Counted from the stretch's first letter, positions 44,719-53,765 are shown. The stretch: 64,000 nucleotides of DNA from Lacrimispora amygdalina (GCF_003432035.1 NZ_QOHO01000012.1:62001-126000); one strand, 5' to 3'. Notes: generated by a model from the letters alone, not told the origin. Numbers and translations are program-made.

Positions 44719-47118
44719 ATGATATATATAATTACAACAACCCATAACTCAAAAAAAATGTTAAGTCGAGCTGTAGATAGTGTGCTTAGGCAATCATATA
44801 GTGATTTTGTGTATTATCTTATAGACTGTGCAACAACAGATGAAACAAGGCAAATGATTTGTAACTATGCATTAAAGGACAAGCGAATCCGTGTGGTTTA
44901 TGATAATGATAGCTCAAATATAGAAAATATATTGTCGCGTAAATTTTCTGAAAATGATTATATCTGCACTCTTGATGTCAATCATGCATACGATCCAATA
45001 TTTCTAGAAACGATGTTGCAGTTTGCGTCTGAATATGATTTAGATATTGCATGTTGCGGTAGCGATAAGTTCGGTATCGCAGAAGAAGTAAATTCCTCAG
45101 TAAGTGTAGACAAAACACTTGTATTAAAAGCTGAAGAATTCTCCACGTATTTCACTGAATACTTTGAGTTTATGAAGTTTATTGAAGGAAAGCTATATAG
45201 GGCGACGTTAGGGAGTAAATGTATTGAGAAAAATAAAGATTCACTAGGGAATTGTACAGACTTAGATGATTTTGAAAAAGTATCATCTGCGTTTCAAAAC
45301 TCACAACGTATTGGATTTTTTTCGAAAATATTGCATTATGAATATGCTAACCCAGAAGTAATCACAAACGCAGAAAAATTAGATAATTTTCATAAAGATA
45401 ATCTTCGCTATGAACAAGTTTTCAACTATCTTATGCAGATTAAAGCCGATTGCCCACGTAATATAGAGTTTTTACTCTATTTATACATGAACGGAATGGA
45501 AGAAACACTTCAAACATTGCTGACAAAAACTATTAAGGATTCCGAAAAAATTGACATTCTATTTGAGATTCTTATGTGCCCAGCCTCAAGAAAATTAGCA
45601 TCAGAATCGCAATTAGGTACGCATTTCGGTCAAAATGAGCAATGGACCGCAAAACGTAACCGGATATTTGTTGCTTTGAGGGATTGGTTGCTCTCGCGTG
45701 AGGAAGTGTCGGATGAGCAGGTTGAGCGTTATTGTGCTATTGGAGAAATCGCAGCTGCAATAACGGAAACTTCAGATGCATGGATATCGTTCAAAAAAAT
45801 TCGTGTGCAATTTTTGGTGGAAAATAAACGCTACGGGGAAGCTAATACATATATAAAAGAACTTAGAGAATTAATACCGCAGGATTCTGAGGTGGCTTCC
45901 ATTAACTATAAATTAGAATCAATTATGTCTCGTCATCCCCAAAAAGTAGCTATTATAGGCGTAAATGATTATGGAATGTTCCTTAAACAGAGAATTGACC
46001 AAAGTGGTGATGAATATAACCTTATCGTTTTCTGTGATGAGACAGGGAAAAGTATAGATAAGTATTTAGATAACAAGAAAATAGTATCATTAGAAGTTCT
46101 TACTCAAATGTATAAAAATCTGGAAATTGACACTATTATTATTGCTAATGTTTGTAATGCATATCGAGCGATACAAAATGCGCTTCGTTTACTTGGAGTT
46201 CCTGAATTCTATGTAGTAAACCAGTTTTATTACATGCGCCACGTTGAAAAAGGTGATTTGGCAAGTGAACTGATTAGAGTAGATGTCAATAAGCCGGATT
46301 TAAAATACTATGAGACACACGTTGTAGATCATTGCAACCTAAATTGCAAGGCCTGTAGTCACTATTGTAATTTAATTAAAGAACCTAAAATGTGCGATCT
46401 GGAACAGTATCATAAGGATGTACGGAAGCTGGGTGATCTTTGGTGGAATGTATCAAGGTTAAGGCTCATGGGTGGTGAGCCATTACTGAATCCTGAGCTG
46501 CCAGAATGGATTAAGGTTACACGCGAGGTGTTTCCGGCAGCCGATTTGTCTGTTGTTACGAATGGATTGCTTCTTGGCGAGCATCTGGCTCCGTTATTTG
46601 AAGTTATGAGAAACTGTCGCTGTGTATTTCATATCTCGGCATATCCTCCGATCTATGAAAAACGTGAACAAGTTGCTGCCCTTCTAAAAAAGCATGGTGT
46701 ATATTGGGGGTGGAGCGGTGATACTATCCCAATACAATCCTTCAACAAGTCCGTTATACTGAATGAATCGTATATTGGAGATCCTGCTGATTCGTGGACA
46801 CGTAGAAAATGCGGCTCAACTATATTATGTAATTTTTTGCGTGATGGTTACCTATATCCTTGTGGTTCTGGTGCACTAAATTACATATTTGAAGATTGTT
46901 ATGGGGTGAAAACGAGGCAGTATTTCGATACCGAAGTATCAAAACTCAGGATTGACTTGCACAATACTAAGCTTGATGGATGGGAGCTAAATAATATACT
47001 AGATAAACCGCATGAGGCATGCAGATACTGTAACCCTGATCGAAAAATCGAAACTGTCCCTTGGACAGCACGTGGAAAAATTAATGTACCAATGTGTGAT
47101 TGGGTGATCGATTGCTAA
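44719..47118 (+). CDS. Three-part fusion: GT2-like, Rossmann-like and radical SAM domains
   Basis: The 799-residue protein joins modules that are separate elsewhere in the island. Residues 1-230 are a GT2 domain (IYIITTTHNSKKMLSRAVDSVLRQSY), but the usual DNGSxD is DCATTDE and the metal site is LDVNHAYD, so catalysis is doubtful. Residues 240-405 are helical and paralogous to the C-terminal half of the gene at 42115. Residues 409-520 are Rossmann-like (KVAIIGVNDYGMFLKQRI). Residues about 530-790 are a radical SAM domain with Cys539, Cys543 and Cys546 (HCNLNCKACSHYC), LMGGEPLLNPEL and later cysteines (LYPCGSG, CRYCNPD). A sugar- or glycan-modifying role is inferred from context. AGAGGAAAA precedes the ATG. 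Confidence 0.8.
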   Translation: MIYIITTTHNSKKMLSRAVDSVLRQSYSDFVYYLIDCATTDETRQMICNYALKDKRIRVVYDNDSSNIENILSRKFSENDYICTLDVNHAYDPIFLETMLQFASEYDLDIACCGSDKFGIAEEVNSSVSVDKTLVLKAEEFSTYFTEYFEFMKFIEGKLYRATLGSKCIEKNKDSLGNCTDLDDFEKVSSAFQNSQRIGFFSKILHYEYANPEVITNAEKLDNFHKDNLRYEQVFNYLMQIKADCPRNIEFLLYLYMNGMEETLQTLLTKTIKDSEKIDILFEILMCPASRKLASESQLGTHFGQNEQWTAKRNRIFVALRDWLLSREEVSDEQVERYCAIGEIAAAITETSDAWISFKKIRVQFLVENKRYGEANTYIKELRELIPQDSEVASINYKLESIMSRHPQKVAIIGVNDYGMFLKQRIDQSGDEYNLIVFCDETGKSIDKYLDNKKIVSLEVLTQMYKNLEIDTIIIANVCNAYRAIQNALRLLGVPEFYVVNQFYYMRHVEKGDLASELIRVDVNKPDLKYYETHVVDHCNLNCKACSHYCNLIKEPKMCDLEQYHKDVRKLGDLWWNVSRLRLMGGEPLLNPELPEWIKVTREVFPAADLSVVTNGLLLGEHLAPLFEVMRNCRCVFHISAYPPIYEKREQVAALLKKHGVYWGWSGDTIPIQSFNKSVILNESYIGDPADSWTRRKCGSTILCNFLRDGYLYPCGSGALNYIFEDCYGVKTRQYFDTEVSKLRIDLHNTKLDGWELNNILDKPHEACRYCNPDRKIETVPWTARGKINVPMCDWVIDC

Positions 47119-47137
47119 GCAAAATGCGAAAAAGTGT

Positions 47138-47220
47138 TTAAGTGCTTCAAAAGATGGTGTACTATTCGGTTTACATTATTTATGCTAAGCTGAAGGCATC
47201 ATTTTTTGAAGCATTTTTTA
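47138..47220 (+). repeat. IS66-end-like repeat forming an imperfect hairpin with a T run
   Basis: TTAAGTGCTTCAAAAGATGGTGT (47138-47160) repeats the sequence at 43366-43388 with two differences. TGCTTCAAAAGATGGTG (47143-47159) is also inverted as CATCATTTTTTGAAGCA (47197-47213), followed by TTTTTTA. It may be a leftover element end that now terminates transcription after the fusion gene. Confidence 0.55.
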
Positions 47221-47660
47221 TGTTTTAATGTAAGCTGGCATCTGTAAGGCAGTTCTTTTGACCACGGAAGATACTCAACCAGAAGTTCTGGATATTGAGA
47301 TGATGATTTACGACATGATTTGCCGATTAAAAATATTTCTCTAAAAATTTGACTTAAAAATTTTTGCAGAAATTATCTATACAATATCAAAGATTTATTA
47401 TACGAGTAGTTCTATCGTAATTATATAGTAAAATTGTTACATATATGAATAAAACAATATTATAAACTTAGAACTGGTAACTGAAAAACGAACGAAATGC
47501 GCAAAAATTACCAAAGAATTAACCCACATTTACCCACCCCACCTTAAAAAATATAGTAAAATTTAGCTCTCCCAATCCCAGAAAACCCCGTAAATACGGG
47601 GTTTTCTGCTATTTCCTAATTTTTCCTTACGAAAAACCGTGTCGAATTCTTAGAACTTTC
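47221..47660. other. Intergenic gap before the flagellar operon, no gene seen
   Basis: This AT-rich stretch (with a short relic-like frame near 47260-47345) contains no supportable gene. Its one clear feature is the perfect hairpin CAGAAAACCCCGTA / TACGGGGTTTTCTG at 47579-47608. That hairpin lacks a U run (CTATTTCC follows) but probably ends read-through before the operon promoter. Confidence 0.5.
47579..47608 (+). terminator. Perfect 14-base-pair hairpin upstream of the flagellar operon promoter
   Basis: CAGAAAACCCCGTA (47579-47592), a two-base AA loop, TACGGGGTTTTCTG (47595-47608). The tail is only moderately U-rich. The A-rich 5' arm means it could also act in the other direction. Confidence 0.6.
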
Positions 47661-47689
47661 TTGACATTATTTGTAATAAAATGTAAAAT
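47661..47689 (+). promoter_or_regulatory. Sigma-A promoter of the flagellar operon
   Basis: TTGACA (47661-47666), 17 bases, TAAAAT (47684-47689): near consensus. It lies 135 bases upstream of flgB, leaving a leader with an inverted repeat at 47729-47769. Confidence 0.8.
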
Positions 47690-47728
47690 GGAGTAAGAAA
47701 ATTACAAAAAATGAATGATTTTGCATCT

Positions 47729-47769
47729 GACTGTTAAAATTTAACTATTTTTTCCATTTTGTAACAGTC
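47729..47769 (+). repeat. Inverted repeat in the flagellar operon leader
   Basis: GACTGTTA (47729-47736) and TAACAGTC (47762-47769) are perfect inverted copies 25 bases apart, downstream of the promoter. They could form an RNA stem or a regulator site. Confidence 0.45.
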
Positions 47770-47823
47770 CGAATACGTCATAATGGCAGATTGCCGGTAG
47801 AAATGAAAGTGAGGAACAATCCG

Positions 47824-48204
47824 ATGAATGCAATTTTTGGGAACAGCATTTCCATGGCGGAAAAATCTCTGGATTATTTGTGGTCAAAGCAGCAGACGAC
47901 ACTTAATAATATCGCGAATGGTGAAACCCCCGGCTATAAGGCCAAGTATGTGACCTTCGAAGACGAATTTCGCAACAGGCTGTCGGCAGCGAGGAGAGGT
48001 ACTTCTGCGGAAATCGGTAAGATTATCAATGGCTCCAGATACTATGTGCGAAACACCAATGATGAATCTGCAAGATTAGATGGCAATAATGTCAATACAG
48101 ATGTGGAGAATGTGGAACTTGCAAGGACTACCCTGCAGTATCAATATGAACTGAATTCTTTAAACAGTGATATCAGCAGACTTCGTACAATTATTAAAGG
48201 TTAA
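47824..48204 (+). CDS. flgB: Flagellar basal body rod protein FlgB
   Basis: This proximal rod subunit (126 residues) is exported through the flagellar type III system. It shows SLDYLWSKQQTTLNNIANGETPGYKAKYVTFEDEF, the rod-family N-terminal helix with NNIANxxTPGYK, and a C-terminal helix (VELARTTLQYQYELNSLNSDISRLRTIIKG in outline). GAGG at 47811-47814 decides the start at 47824; an upstream TTG at 47791 is not family-like. It leads the operon. flgC, which normally follows, is displaced to 61182. Confidence 0.92.
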   Translation: MNAIFGNSISMAEKSLDYLWSKQQTTLNNIANGETPGYKAKYVTFEDEFRNRLSAARRGTSAEIGKIINGSRYYVRNTNDESARLDGNNVNTDVENVELARTTLQYQYELNSLNSDISRLRTIIKG

Positions 48205-48221
48205 AACGGGAGGCACATAAG

Positions 48222-48533
48222 ATGGAACAGATGTTCATAACGCCCATTCGCTCATTGGATTCCATTGGGGATATAGGAGCAGATAAAAAGGTGGTATCCG
48301 GCCAGAATGGAGGCCCTTCATTTCAGGATATTTTTAAAGAGGCAGTTGAGAATGTAAATACAACGGAATCAGACTTAACCAGACAGCAGTATCTTTTGTC
48401 CACCGGACAGATTGATGACGCACATACAGTGCCTGCTGCAGCGGCAAAGGCCCAGTTATCCGTAGAACTTTTAACAGCACTTAGGAATAAGGCATTGGAA
48501 GCTTATACGGAAATTATTCGTATTAGTATTTAA
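48222..48533 (+). CDS. fliE: Flagellar hook-basal body protein FliE
   Basis: This 103-residue adaptor joins the MS ring to the rod. The conserved C-terminal half is present: FQDIFKEAVENVNTTESD, AKAQLSVELLTALRNKALEAYTEIIRISI in outline. GGGAGG precedes the ATG, 17 bases after flgB. Here it follows flgB directly, without flgC. Confidence 0.92.
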   Translation: MEQMFITPIRSLDSIGDIGADKKVVSGQNGGPSFQDIFKEAVENVNTTESDLTRQQYLLSTGQIDDAHTVPAAAAKAQLSVELLTALRNKALEAYTEIIRISI

Positions 48534-48559
48534 AACAGATAACAGGGCGGACGTACGCG

Positions 48560-50155
48560 ATGATGGAAAAAATTAAGGATTTATTGGGTAAACTAAGTGA
48601 TAAGACGAAAAAGATTATTATTGCGGGAGTAATTGGCGTATTGGTGATCAGCGGTGCGGTCGTTGCAGCACTGTCCATGCGGCAGAAACCGTATGAAGTT
48701 ATGTTTACCGGGGTGAGTAGTGAAGAAGCAAAACAGATTATTGGAAAACTGCAGGAAGACGGGGTCGATTATCAGTACGACAACGGTGATATAAAAGTTC
48801 CTACTGAGAAGATGGACACCACAAGAGCAAAGCTGGTGTCAGAAGGATATCCCAAGAGCGGTTTTACATATGACGTTTTCAGAAACAATGTTAATCTTAT
48901 GACTACAGATTCAGATCGTCAGACATTTAAACTGTATGATCTGGAGACAAGAATTGGATCTACGATTCAGATTTTTGATGGAGTAAAAGAAGCATACGTT
49001 ACAATAGCCCTGGGAGAAACTTCTAAATATGCACTGTCTGAAGACAGCGCCAAGGAAGCGAGTGCCCAAGCTGTTGTCGTTATGAAGGACGGTGGATCGC
49101 CGACGGAAGAACAGGCGAAATCCATTCAGCTATTAATTTCAAAAAGTATTCCCGGAATGGTAATCGATAATGTTTCCGTGTTTGACGGCAACGGACGTGA
49201 GGTATCAACCAATTCCAATGACAGTGATGCAGATTCCGGAAAAGCAGCCGATGAGATATCAAAACTGATCGAAGACCAGATCTCTGCTAAGGTTATGAAT
49301 GTACTGGGACCGGTATACGGAAACGGCAATGTGCGGGTATCCGTTAAAGGCACAGTCAACATGGAAAAGCTGATCAGGGAAAGTATCGTCTATAATACAC
49401 CGGAAAAGATTGATGAGAAGGATAAAACGGGTCTTACTTCTGAGGAATCCATTTTCAAGGAATATTCCGGAGACGGACAGACTGCATCAGGAGTTGCCGG
49501 TTCAGAGGCCAATGCTGATATTCCCCAGTATAATGCGGGTGGACAGAACTCCGATAATGCATATGGGTCCAGCAGCTTAGACAGAAAATACTTATTAAAC
49601 CAGATCAAGGAACAGGGACAGGTTAATCCGGGAAGTATCGAGAACCTTACCGTTTCTGTGGTAGTCAATGGCAATGACTTTGGTTCACTGTCTGTTGATG
49701 ATATACGTAATCTTGCAGGAAATGCTGCGGGAATTGCCCAGGCAGACCGGGCGGAAAAGATTACTGCTGTAGCAGCGCCATTCTACACAATTGAAGTGCC
49801 GAAAGAGCCTGATCAGCCTGCAGAGGCGAGCACCAATGGTATTCTGATTAATCAGTGGATTCTCATCGGGGCATTGGCTGGAGTACTGCTTCTTCTGGTT
49901 ATTATTATTCTTATTATTCGGCGCAGAAGAAGGAAAAGAGCGCTTGCTGAGGAGCTGGAAGACAGCCAGGAGGATATGCCGATTCTTCCGCAGATGCCTG
50001 ATACAGAGGAAAAGGAGATTGAGGTCCTTGCTCCTGAAGAAGACAAAGTTGCGGAACTGCGTGAAAGCGTCCGTGAATTTGCAGAACAGAATCCTGAGAT
50101 TTCAGCACAGCTATTAAAGACCTGGTTAAATGGAGGAAACAATAATGACGACTAA
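48560..50155 (+). CDS. fliF: Flagellar MS-ring protein FliF
   Basis: This membrane ring protein (531 residues) is the base on which the flagellum assembles. It has a first membrane span at about 18-38, a YscJ-type ring-building domain (about 45-215; VMFTGVSSEEAKQIIGKLQEDGVDY, GYPKSGFTYD), a second ring domain (240-410) and a second span (about 432-455). An acidic cytosolic tail ends ENPEISAQLLKTWLNGG, the FliG-binding helix. The ATG pair at 48560/48563 leaves the exact start ambiguous. The end overlaps fliG. Confidence 0.95.
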   Translation: MMEKIKDLLGKLSDKTKKIIIAGVIGVLVISGAVVAALSMRQKPYEVMFTGVSSEEAKQIIGKLQEDGVDYQYDNGDIKVPTEKMDTTRAKLVSEGYPKSGFTYDVFRNNVNLMTTDSDRQTFKLYDLETRIGSTIQIFDGVKEAYVTIALGETSKYALSEDSAKEASAQAVVVMKDGGSPTEEQAKSIQLLISKSIPGMVIDNVSVFDGNGREVSTNSNDSDADSGKAADEISKLIEDQISAKVMNVLGPVYGNGNVRVSVKGTVNMEKLIRESIVYNTPEKIDEKDKTGLTSEESIFKEYSGDGQTASGVAGSEANADIPQYNAGGQNSDNAYGSSSLDRKYLLNQIKEQGQVNPGSIENLTVSVVVNGNDFGSLSVDDIRNLAGNAAGIAQADRAEKITAVAAPFYTIEVPKEPDQPAEASTNGILINQWILIGALAGVLLLLVIIILIIRRRRRKRALAEELEDSQEDMPILPQMPDTEEKEIEVLAPEEDKVAELRESVREFAEQNPEISAQLLKTWLNGGNNNDD

Positions 50156-51149
50156 TCTAACGCCGGAACAGAAAGCGGCAACAGTTATTGTTTCACTCGG
50201 CGTGGATAAGGCTTCCAAAATATATAAGTATCTGAGTGAAGAGGAGATTGAAAAATTAACCGTCGAAGTTGCAAAACTCGGACATGTTGAGTCAGATACT
50301 ACCCATGCCGTATTGGATGAGTTCTATAAAACCTGTTTAACTCAAAAGGTGGTAACAGACGGCGGACTGGAATATGCAAGAACTGTTCTGGAAAAGGCAT
50401 TTGGAGAGAGTACAGCCAACAGCCTGCTTCAGAAAGTAACCCAGTCCCTTAAATCCAGATCCTTTGGCTTTATCCGGAAGAGTGATTCCAAGAATCTTTT
50501 CTCTATTCTACAGCATGAGAGAGCACAGACCATCGCGCTGGTTTTATCCTATACCAATGAAGAGATGACGGCACAGCTGATCTCTGAGCTTTCTCCTGAG
50601 AAGCGCCTTCAGGTAGTGGAATCCATTGCCAGAATGGAAAGCGCTTCTCCGGAAGCCATTAAGATTGTAGAGAATGAGATTAAGAAGAAATTCTCCGGTA
50701 TACTTACAACGGATTACACAACCGTTGGCGGTATCGATTACATAGCAAACGTAATGAACCATATGGACAGAGGAAACGAAAAACTTATCTTCGACGAATT
50801 GGGAAGAAAAGATGCAGAACTGGCAGATACCATCCGCAAGAAGATGTTCGTTTTCGAAGACATTATTACAATGGACGACAGATCCATTCAGCGTTTTATC
50901 CGCGAATGCGATATGAAGGATATGGTTTATGCGCTTAAGAATGCTAATAAGCAGATTACAGATGTTATTTTCAACAATATGTCAACCCGTATGAAAGAAA
51001 GCATTCAGTCCGACATGGAAGTTACAGTTAATGTACGTCTGAAAGATGTAGAAGAGGCACAGCAGAGAATTGTTGGCATTATCAGACGTCTGGAAGAAGA
51101 GGGCGAGCTGATAATCAGCAAGGGCGGAAAGGATGATATCATTGCCTAA
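50145..51149 (+). CDS. fliG: Flagellar motor switch protein FliG
   Basis: This cytosolic rotor protein (334 residues) binds FliF with its N-terminal domain. It carries the middle EHPQ-like region (LQHERAQTIALVLSYT) and a C-terminal torque domain with charged residues (FDELGRKDAELADTIRKKMFVFEDIITMDD). It meets MotA and sets rotation direction. The start at 50145 follows TGGAGG and overlaps fliF by 11 bases; the track of codons upstream belongs to fliF. Confidence 0.95.
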   Translation: MTTNLTPEQKAATVIVSLGVDKASKIYKYLSEEEIEKLTVEVAKLGHVESDTTHAVLDEFYKTCLTQKVVTDGGLEYARTVLEKAFGESTANSLLQKVTQSLKSRSFGFIRKSDSKNLFSILQHERAQTIALVLSYTNEEMTAQLISELSPEKRLQVVESIARMESASPEAIKIVENEIKKKFSGILTTDYTTVGGIDYIANVMNHMDRGNEKLIFDELGRKDAELADTIRKKMFVFEDIITMDDRSIQRFIRECDMKDMVYALKNANKQITDVIFNNMSTRMKESIQSDMEVTVNVRLKDVEEAQQRIVGIIRRLEEEGELIISKGGKDDIIA

Positions 51150-51903
51150 TATTATCAAGGGTCCTGAGGCTGCGGATCGGGTTCTGGAATATGGATTTAA
51201 AGAAAAATTTGAAGATATATTGGTGAAAAAAGAAGCAGCCGGTCCCGAAGCAGAACAGTTTGAGCCGGATGAGGAAGATGAGTATCTTCAGGTCGCCGAG
51301 ATTTTTGAAAAAGCGTCTGGCAGGGCAGAGGAGATTGTAAGGCAGGCAAAGGAAGAAGCTGAGAAGATACTCGCAGATGCCAGAGAAAACGGTTATCATG
51401 ACGGTTATGAAGCCGGATTGCAGGAAGGACGCGAGATTGCGTACGAAGAGCATAAGGAAGAACTGGATATGCGGATGAAGGAATTCCGTGAAACCATTAA
51501 ATCAACCATAGAAAGTGTTACAGAAGAAAAAAACAGGATTCTGGAAACCTACATTGATGATTTAAAACGGGTCACTTTAACCATAGCGGAAAAGGTGATA
51601 CAGACCAGCTTGAAATCAAGCGGTGAGATTATTAAAAGAATGATAGTCGCTGCTGCAGGAAAACTGAAAAAAACTCAGTGGGTGAAAATTTACGTGTCCC
51701 AAAAGGATGCCGGAATGATGATCCAGGGAGATGTGGGACTGTTAAATGAGCTCTCCCATATATCCGGAAATATCAAGATTATTGCCATGGACCATTCAGA
51801 AGAAGGGACATGCATCATTGAACTTCCGGAGGAGATTATTGATGTCAGCGTAAATACCCAGATAGAAAATATTAAGGGAATTCTTAATAACGCAAGACTG
51901 TAG
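51133..51903 (+). CDS. fliH: Flagellar assembly protein FliH
   Basis: This export regulator (256 residues) forms a stalk with FliI. It has a charged coiled-coil middle (about 55-125; AEEIVRQAKEEAEKILADARENGYHDGYEAGLQEGREIA, with the GxxxG-like GYHDGYEAG) and a FliH/VATPase-E-like C-terminal domain (about 135-256). It overlaps fliG by 17 bases and is followed by fliI after 14, so translation is likely coupled. Confidence 0.9.
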   Translation: MISLPNIIKGPEAADRVLEYGFKEKFEDILVKKEAAGPEAEQFEPDEEDEYLQVAEIFEKASGRAEEIVRQAKEEAEKILADARENGYHDGYEAGLQEGREIAYEEHKEELDMRMKEFRETIKSTIESVTEEKNRILETYIDDLKRVTLTIAEKVIQTSLKSSGEIIKRMIVAAAGKLKKTQWVKIYVSQKDAGMMIQGDVGLLNELSHISGNIKIIAMDHSEEGTCIIELPEEIIDVSVNTQIENIKGILNNARL

Positions 51904-51917
51904 CAGGAGGAATCCGT

Positions 51918-53219
51918 ATGTTCAAAGATTTATCGGACTTAATCATGAAAACAGAGACCATTGACCATATCGGCAAGATTGAAAATATTGTTGGTATGTC
52001 TATGGAAGCATCCGGAGGAAAGGCCAGCATTGGGGATATCGCTTATATTTACAATGAGGACAGGAAAGAACAGATCCCTGTGGAAGTGGTTGGATTTAAA
52101 GATGATAAGATTCAGCTTATGGCCTATGAAAACATGAGCGGAATAGCAGCAGGAAGCTTTGTAAGAAATACAAGAAGACGTTTGAAGATCCCTGTGGGAG
52201 ATTTTTTAAGAGGCCGGATTATAGATGCCAAGGGAGAACCCATGGATGGGAAAGGACCTTTTGAAAATCCCAAGTATTATTATGTTGAGAATCCTTATAT
52301 CAATCCCATGACCCGCCCTCCCATTACAGATCCGCTGGAATTCGGTGTCAAGGCAATCGATGGTATGAATACCATCGGTAAGGGCCAGCGTATCGGTATC
52401 TTTGCAGGCAGCGGTGTTGGAAAAAGTACTTTGCTTGGAATGATCGCCAGAAATGTCAAGGCAGATATCAATGTTGTGGCACTGGTTGGAGAGCGTGGCC
52501 GTGAGGTAAGAGAGTTTATTGAAAAGGACTTGGGTCCGGAAGGAATGAAACGATCTGTTTTGATAGTGGCGACTTCGGACCAGCCGGCTATGCTTCGCAT
52601 GAAATGCCCGCTGGTTGCTACCACGATTGCAGAGTATTTCAAAAACCAGGGGAAAGACGTACTCCTTATGATGGATTCTCTCACACGTTTTGCGATGGCT
52701 CAGAGAGAGATTGGTCTTGCCATCGGTGAACCTCCGGTAGCAAGAGGTTATACCCCTTCCATATATGCTGAATTTCCAAAACTTCTGGAACGAAGCGGTA
52801 ATTTTAAAGAAGGTTCCATTACCGGAATTTATACAGTTCTGGTAGAAGGTGATGACACCAACGAACCCATTGCCGATACCGTGCGTGGTATTGTAGACGG
52901 CCATATTGTACTGAGCAGAAAGCTGGCGAATGCCAATCATTTTCCGGCAATCGATGTAAGTGCCAGTATATCACGTCTTATGACCAATATTGTATCTGAT
53001 GAGCACAGAAAGATGGCCTCTGAAATCAGAGATATTTTGAGCCTGTATGAAAAGAATGAAGATTTAATTTCCATTGGCGCCTATAAGTCGGGAACCAATC
53101 CGAAACTGGATGTTGCCATAGCTAAGATAGAGAAGATCAATAATTTTTTGTGTCAGGGGATCAATGAGAATGACAGCTATGAAGAAATACTTGAGAAGAT
53201 GAGAGCAATTTTAAAGTAA
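51918..53219 (+). CDS. fliI: Flagellum-specific ATPase FliI
   Basis: This type III export ATPase (433 residues, F1-beta-like) shows Walker A GIFAGSGVGKST (about 157-168), the VALVGERGREVREFIE motif, Walker B VLLMMDSLTRFAMAQRE, and GYTPSIYAEFPKLLERSGN. It energises export of rod, hook and filament proteins with FliH and FliJ. AGGAGG precedes the start. Confidence 0.95.
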   Translation: MFKDLSDLIMKTETIDHIGKIENIVGMSMEASGGKASIGDIAYIYNEDRKEQIPVEVVGFKDDKIQLMAYENMSGIAAGSFVRNTRRRLKIPVGDFLRGRIIDAKGEPMDGKGPFENPKYYYVENPYINPMTRPPITDPLEFGVKAIDGMNTIGKGQRIGIFAGSGVGKSTLLGMIARNVKADINVVALVGERGREVREFIEKDLGPEGMKRSVLIVATSDQPAMLRMKCPLVATTIAEYFKNQGKDVLLMMDSLTRFAMAQREIGLAIGEPPVARGYTPSIYAEFPKLLERSGNFKEGSITGIYTVLVEGDDTNEPIADTVRGIVDGHIVLSRKLANANHFPAIDVSASISRLMTNIVSDEHRKMASEIRDILSLYEKNEDLISIGAYKSGTNPKLDVAIAKIEKINNFLCQGINENDSYEEILEKMRAILK

Positions 53220-53241
53220 ACTCTGTGAAAGAAGGCTGAAG

Positions 53242-53691
53242 ATGAAAAAATTCAATTTTCCTCTTGATACTGTTTTAAATTATAAAGACCAGGTGCTTGA
53301 GAATCTCAAAACGGAACATGCACAGATTCTTGCCAGTGTAGCACAGCAGGAAAAGCGGATTGAGGAATTGATGGAAAAGAGCCAAAGTGCGGCTGTCCGT
53401 TACCGGGAAGATACCCTCTGCGGGGTTACTGTCAATATCATGAGAGAATATGAACGCTATATAACGTTTATTCAGCAAAGAATTGTTACGGAACAGGGGA
53501 TACTTTTGAAGCTTAAGAAAAAAGAGGAACAAAAGCGCACCGAAGTGATTGAGGCTAAAAAAGAAAAAGCTTCCATTGATAAATTAAAAGAAAAAAAGCT
53601 GGATCAATACAACAAAGATGTGTTAAAAAGTGAAGAGCTGTTTATCGAAGAGTTTGTCTCTAATACGATGTCAGTTCGCAGCAGCAGGTAG
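53242..53691 (+). CDS. fliJ: Flagellar export chaperone FliJ
   Basis: This 149-residue, almost wholly coiled-coil protein begins FNFPLDTVLNYKDQVLENLKTEHAQILA, the FliJ pattern. FliJ is the stalk within the FliI ring and helps couple ATP and proton force to export. Position between fliI and fliK confirms it. A small hairpin follows. Confidence 0.88.
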   Translation: MKKFNFPLDTVLNYKDQVLENLKTEHAQILASVAQQEKRIEELMEKSQSAAVRYREDTLCGVTVNIMREYERYITFIQQRIVTEQGILLKLKKKEEQKRTEVIEAKKEKASIDKLKEKKLDQYNKDVLKSEELFIEEFVSNTMSVRSSR

Positions 53692-53693
53692 TC

Positions 53694-53715
53694 CTGCCGG
53701 TTCAAAATCCGGCAG
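53694..53715 (+). other. Hairpin between fliJ and fliK
   Basis: CTGCCGG (53694-53700) and CCGGCAG (53709-53715) form a 7-base stem with an 8-base loop and no U run; possibly an mRNA-stability element. Confidence 0.45.
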
Positions 53716-53765
53716 TTACCATAAAATCAATGCCTCAAGGCAGAATAGAGAAAGGAGGGAAAACA

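Noticed and set aside
33034-47118. Prophage or conjugative element as the source of the island
   Set aside because: No phage, integrase or transfer genes are present; only decayed insertion sequences.
47260-47345. Short frame TTEDTQPEVLDIEMMIYDM in the gap before flgB
   Set aside because: Too short, no start or ribosome site and no recognised family; may be relic DNA but cannot be supported.
47579-47608. CRISPR-like or attachment-site repeat
   Set aside because: The hairpin occurs once; no spaced copies were seen anywhere in the window.
52206-52940. Minus-strand open frame (244 codons) opposite fliI
   Set aside because: It lies wholly inside fliI, has no family motif and no ribosome site; a shadow frame.
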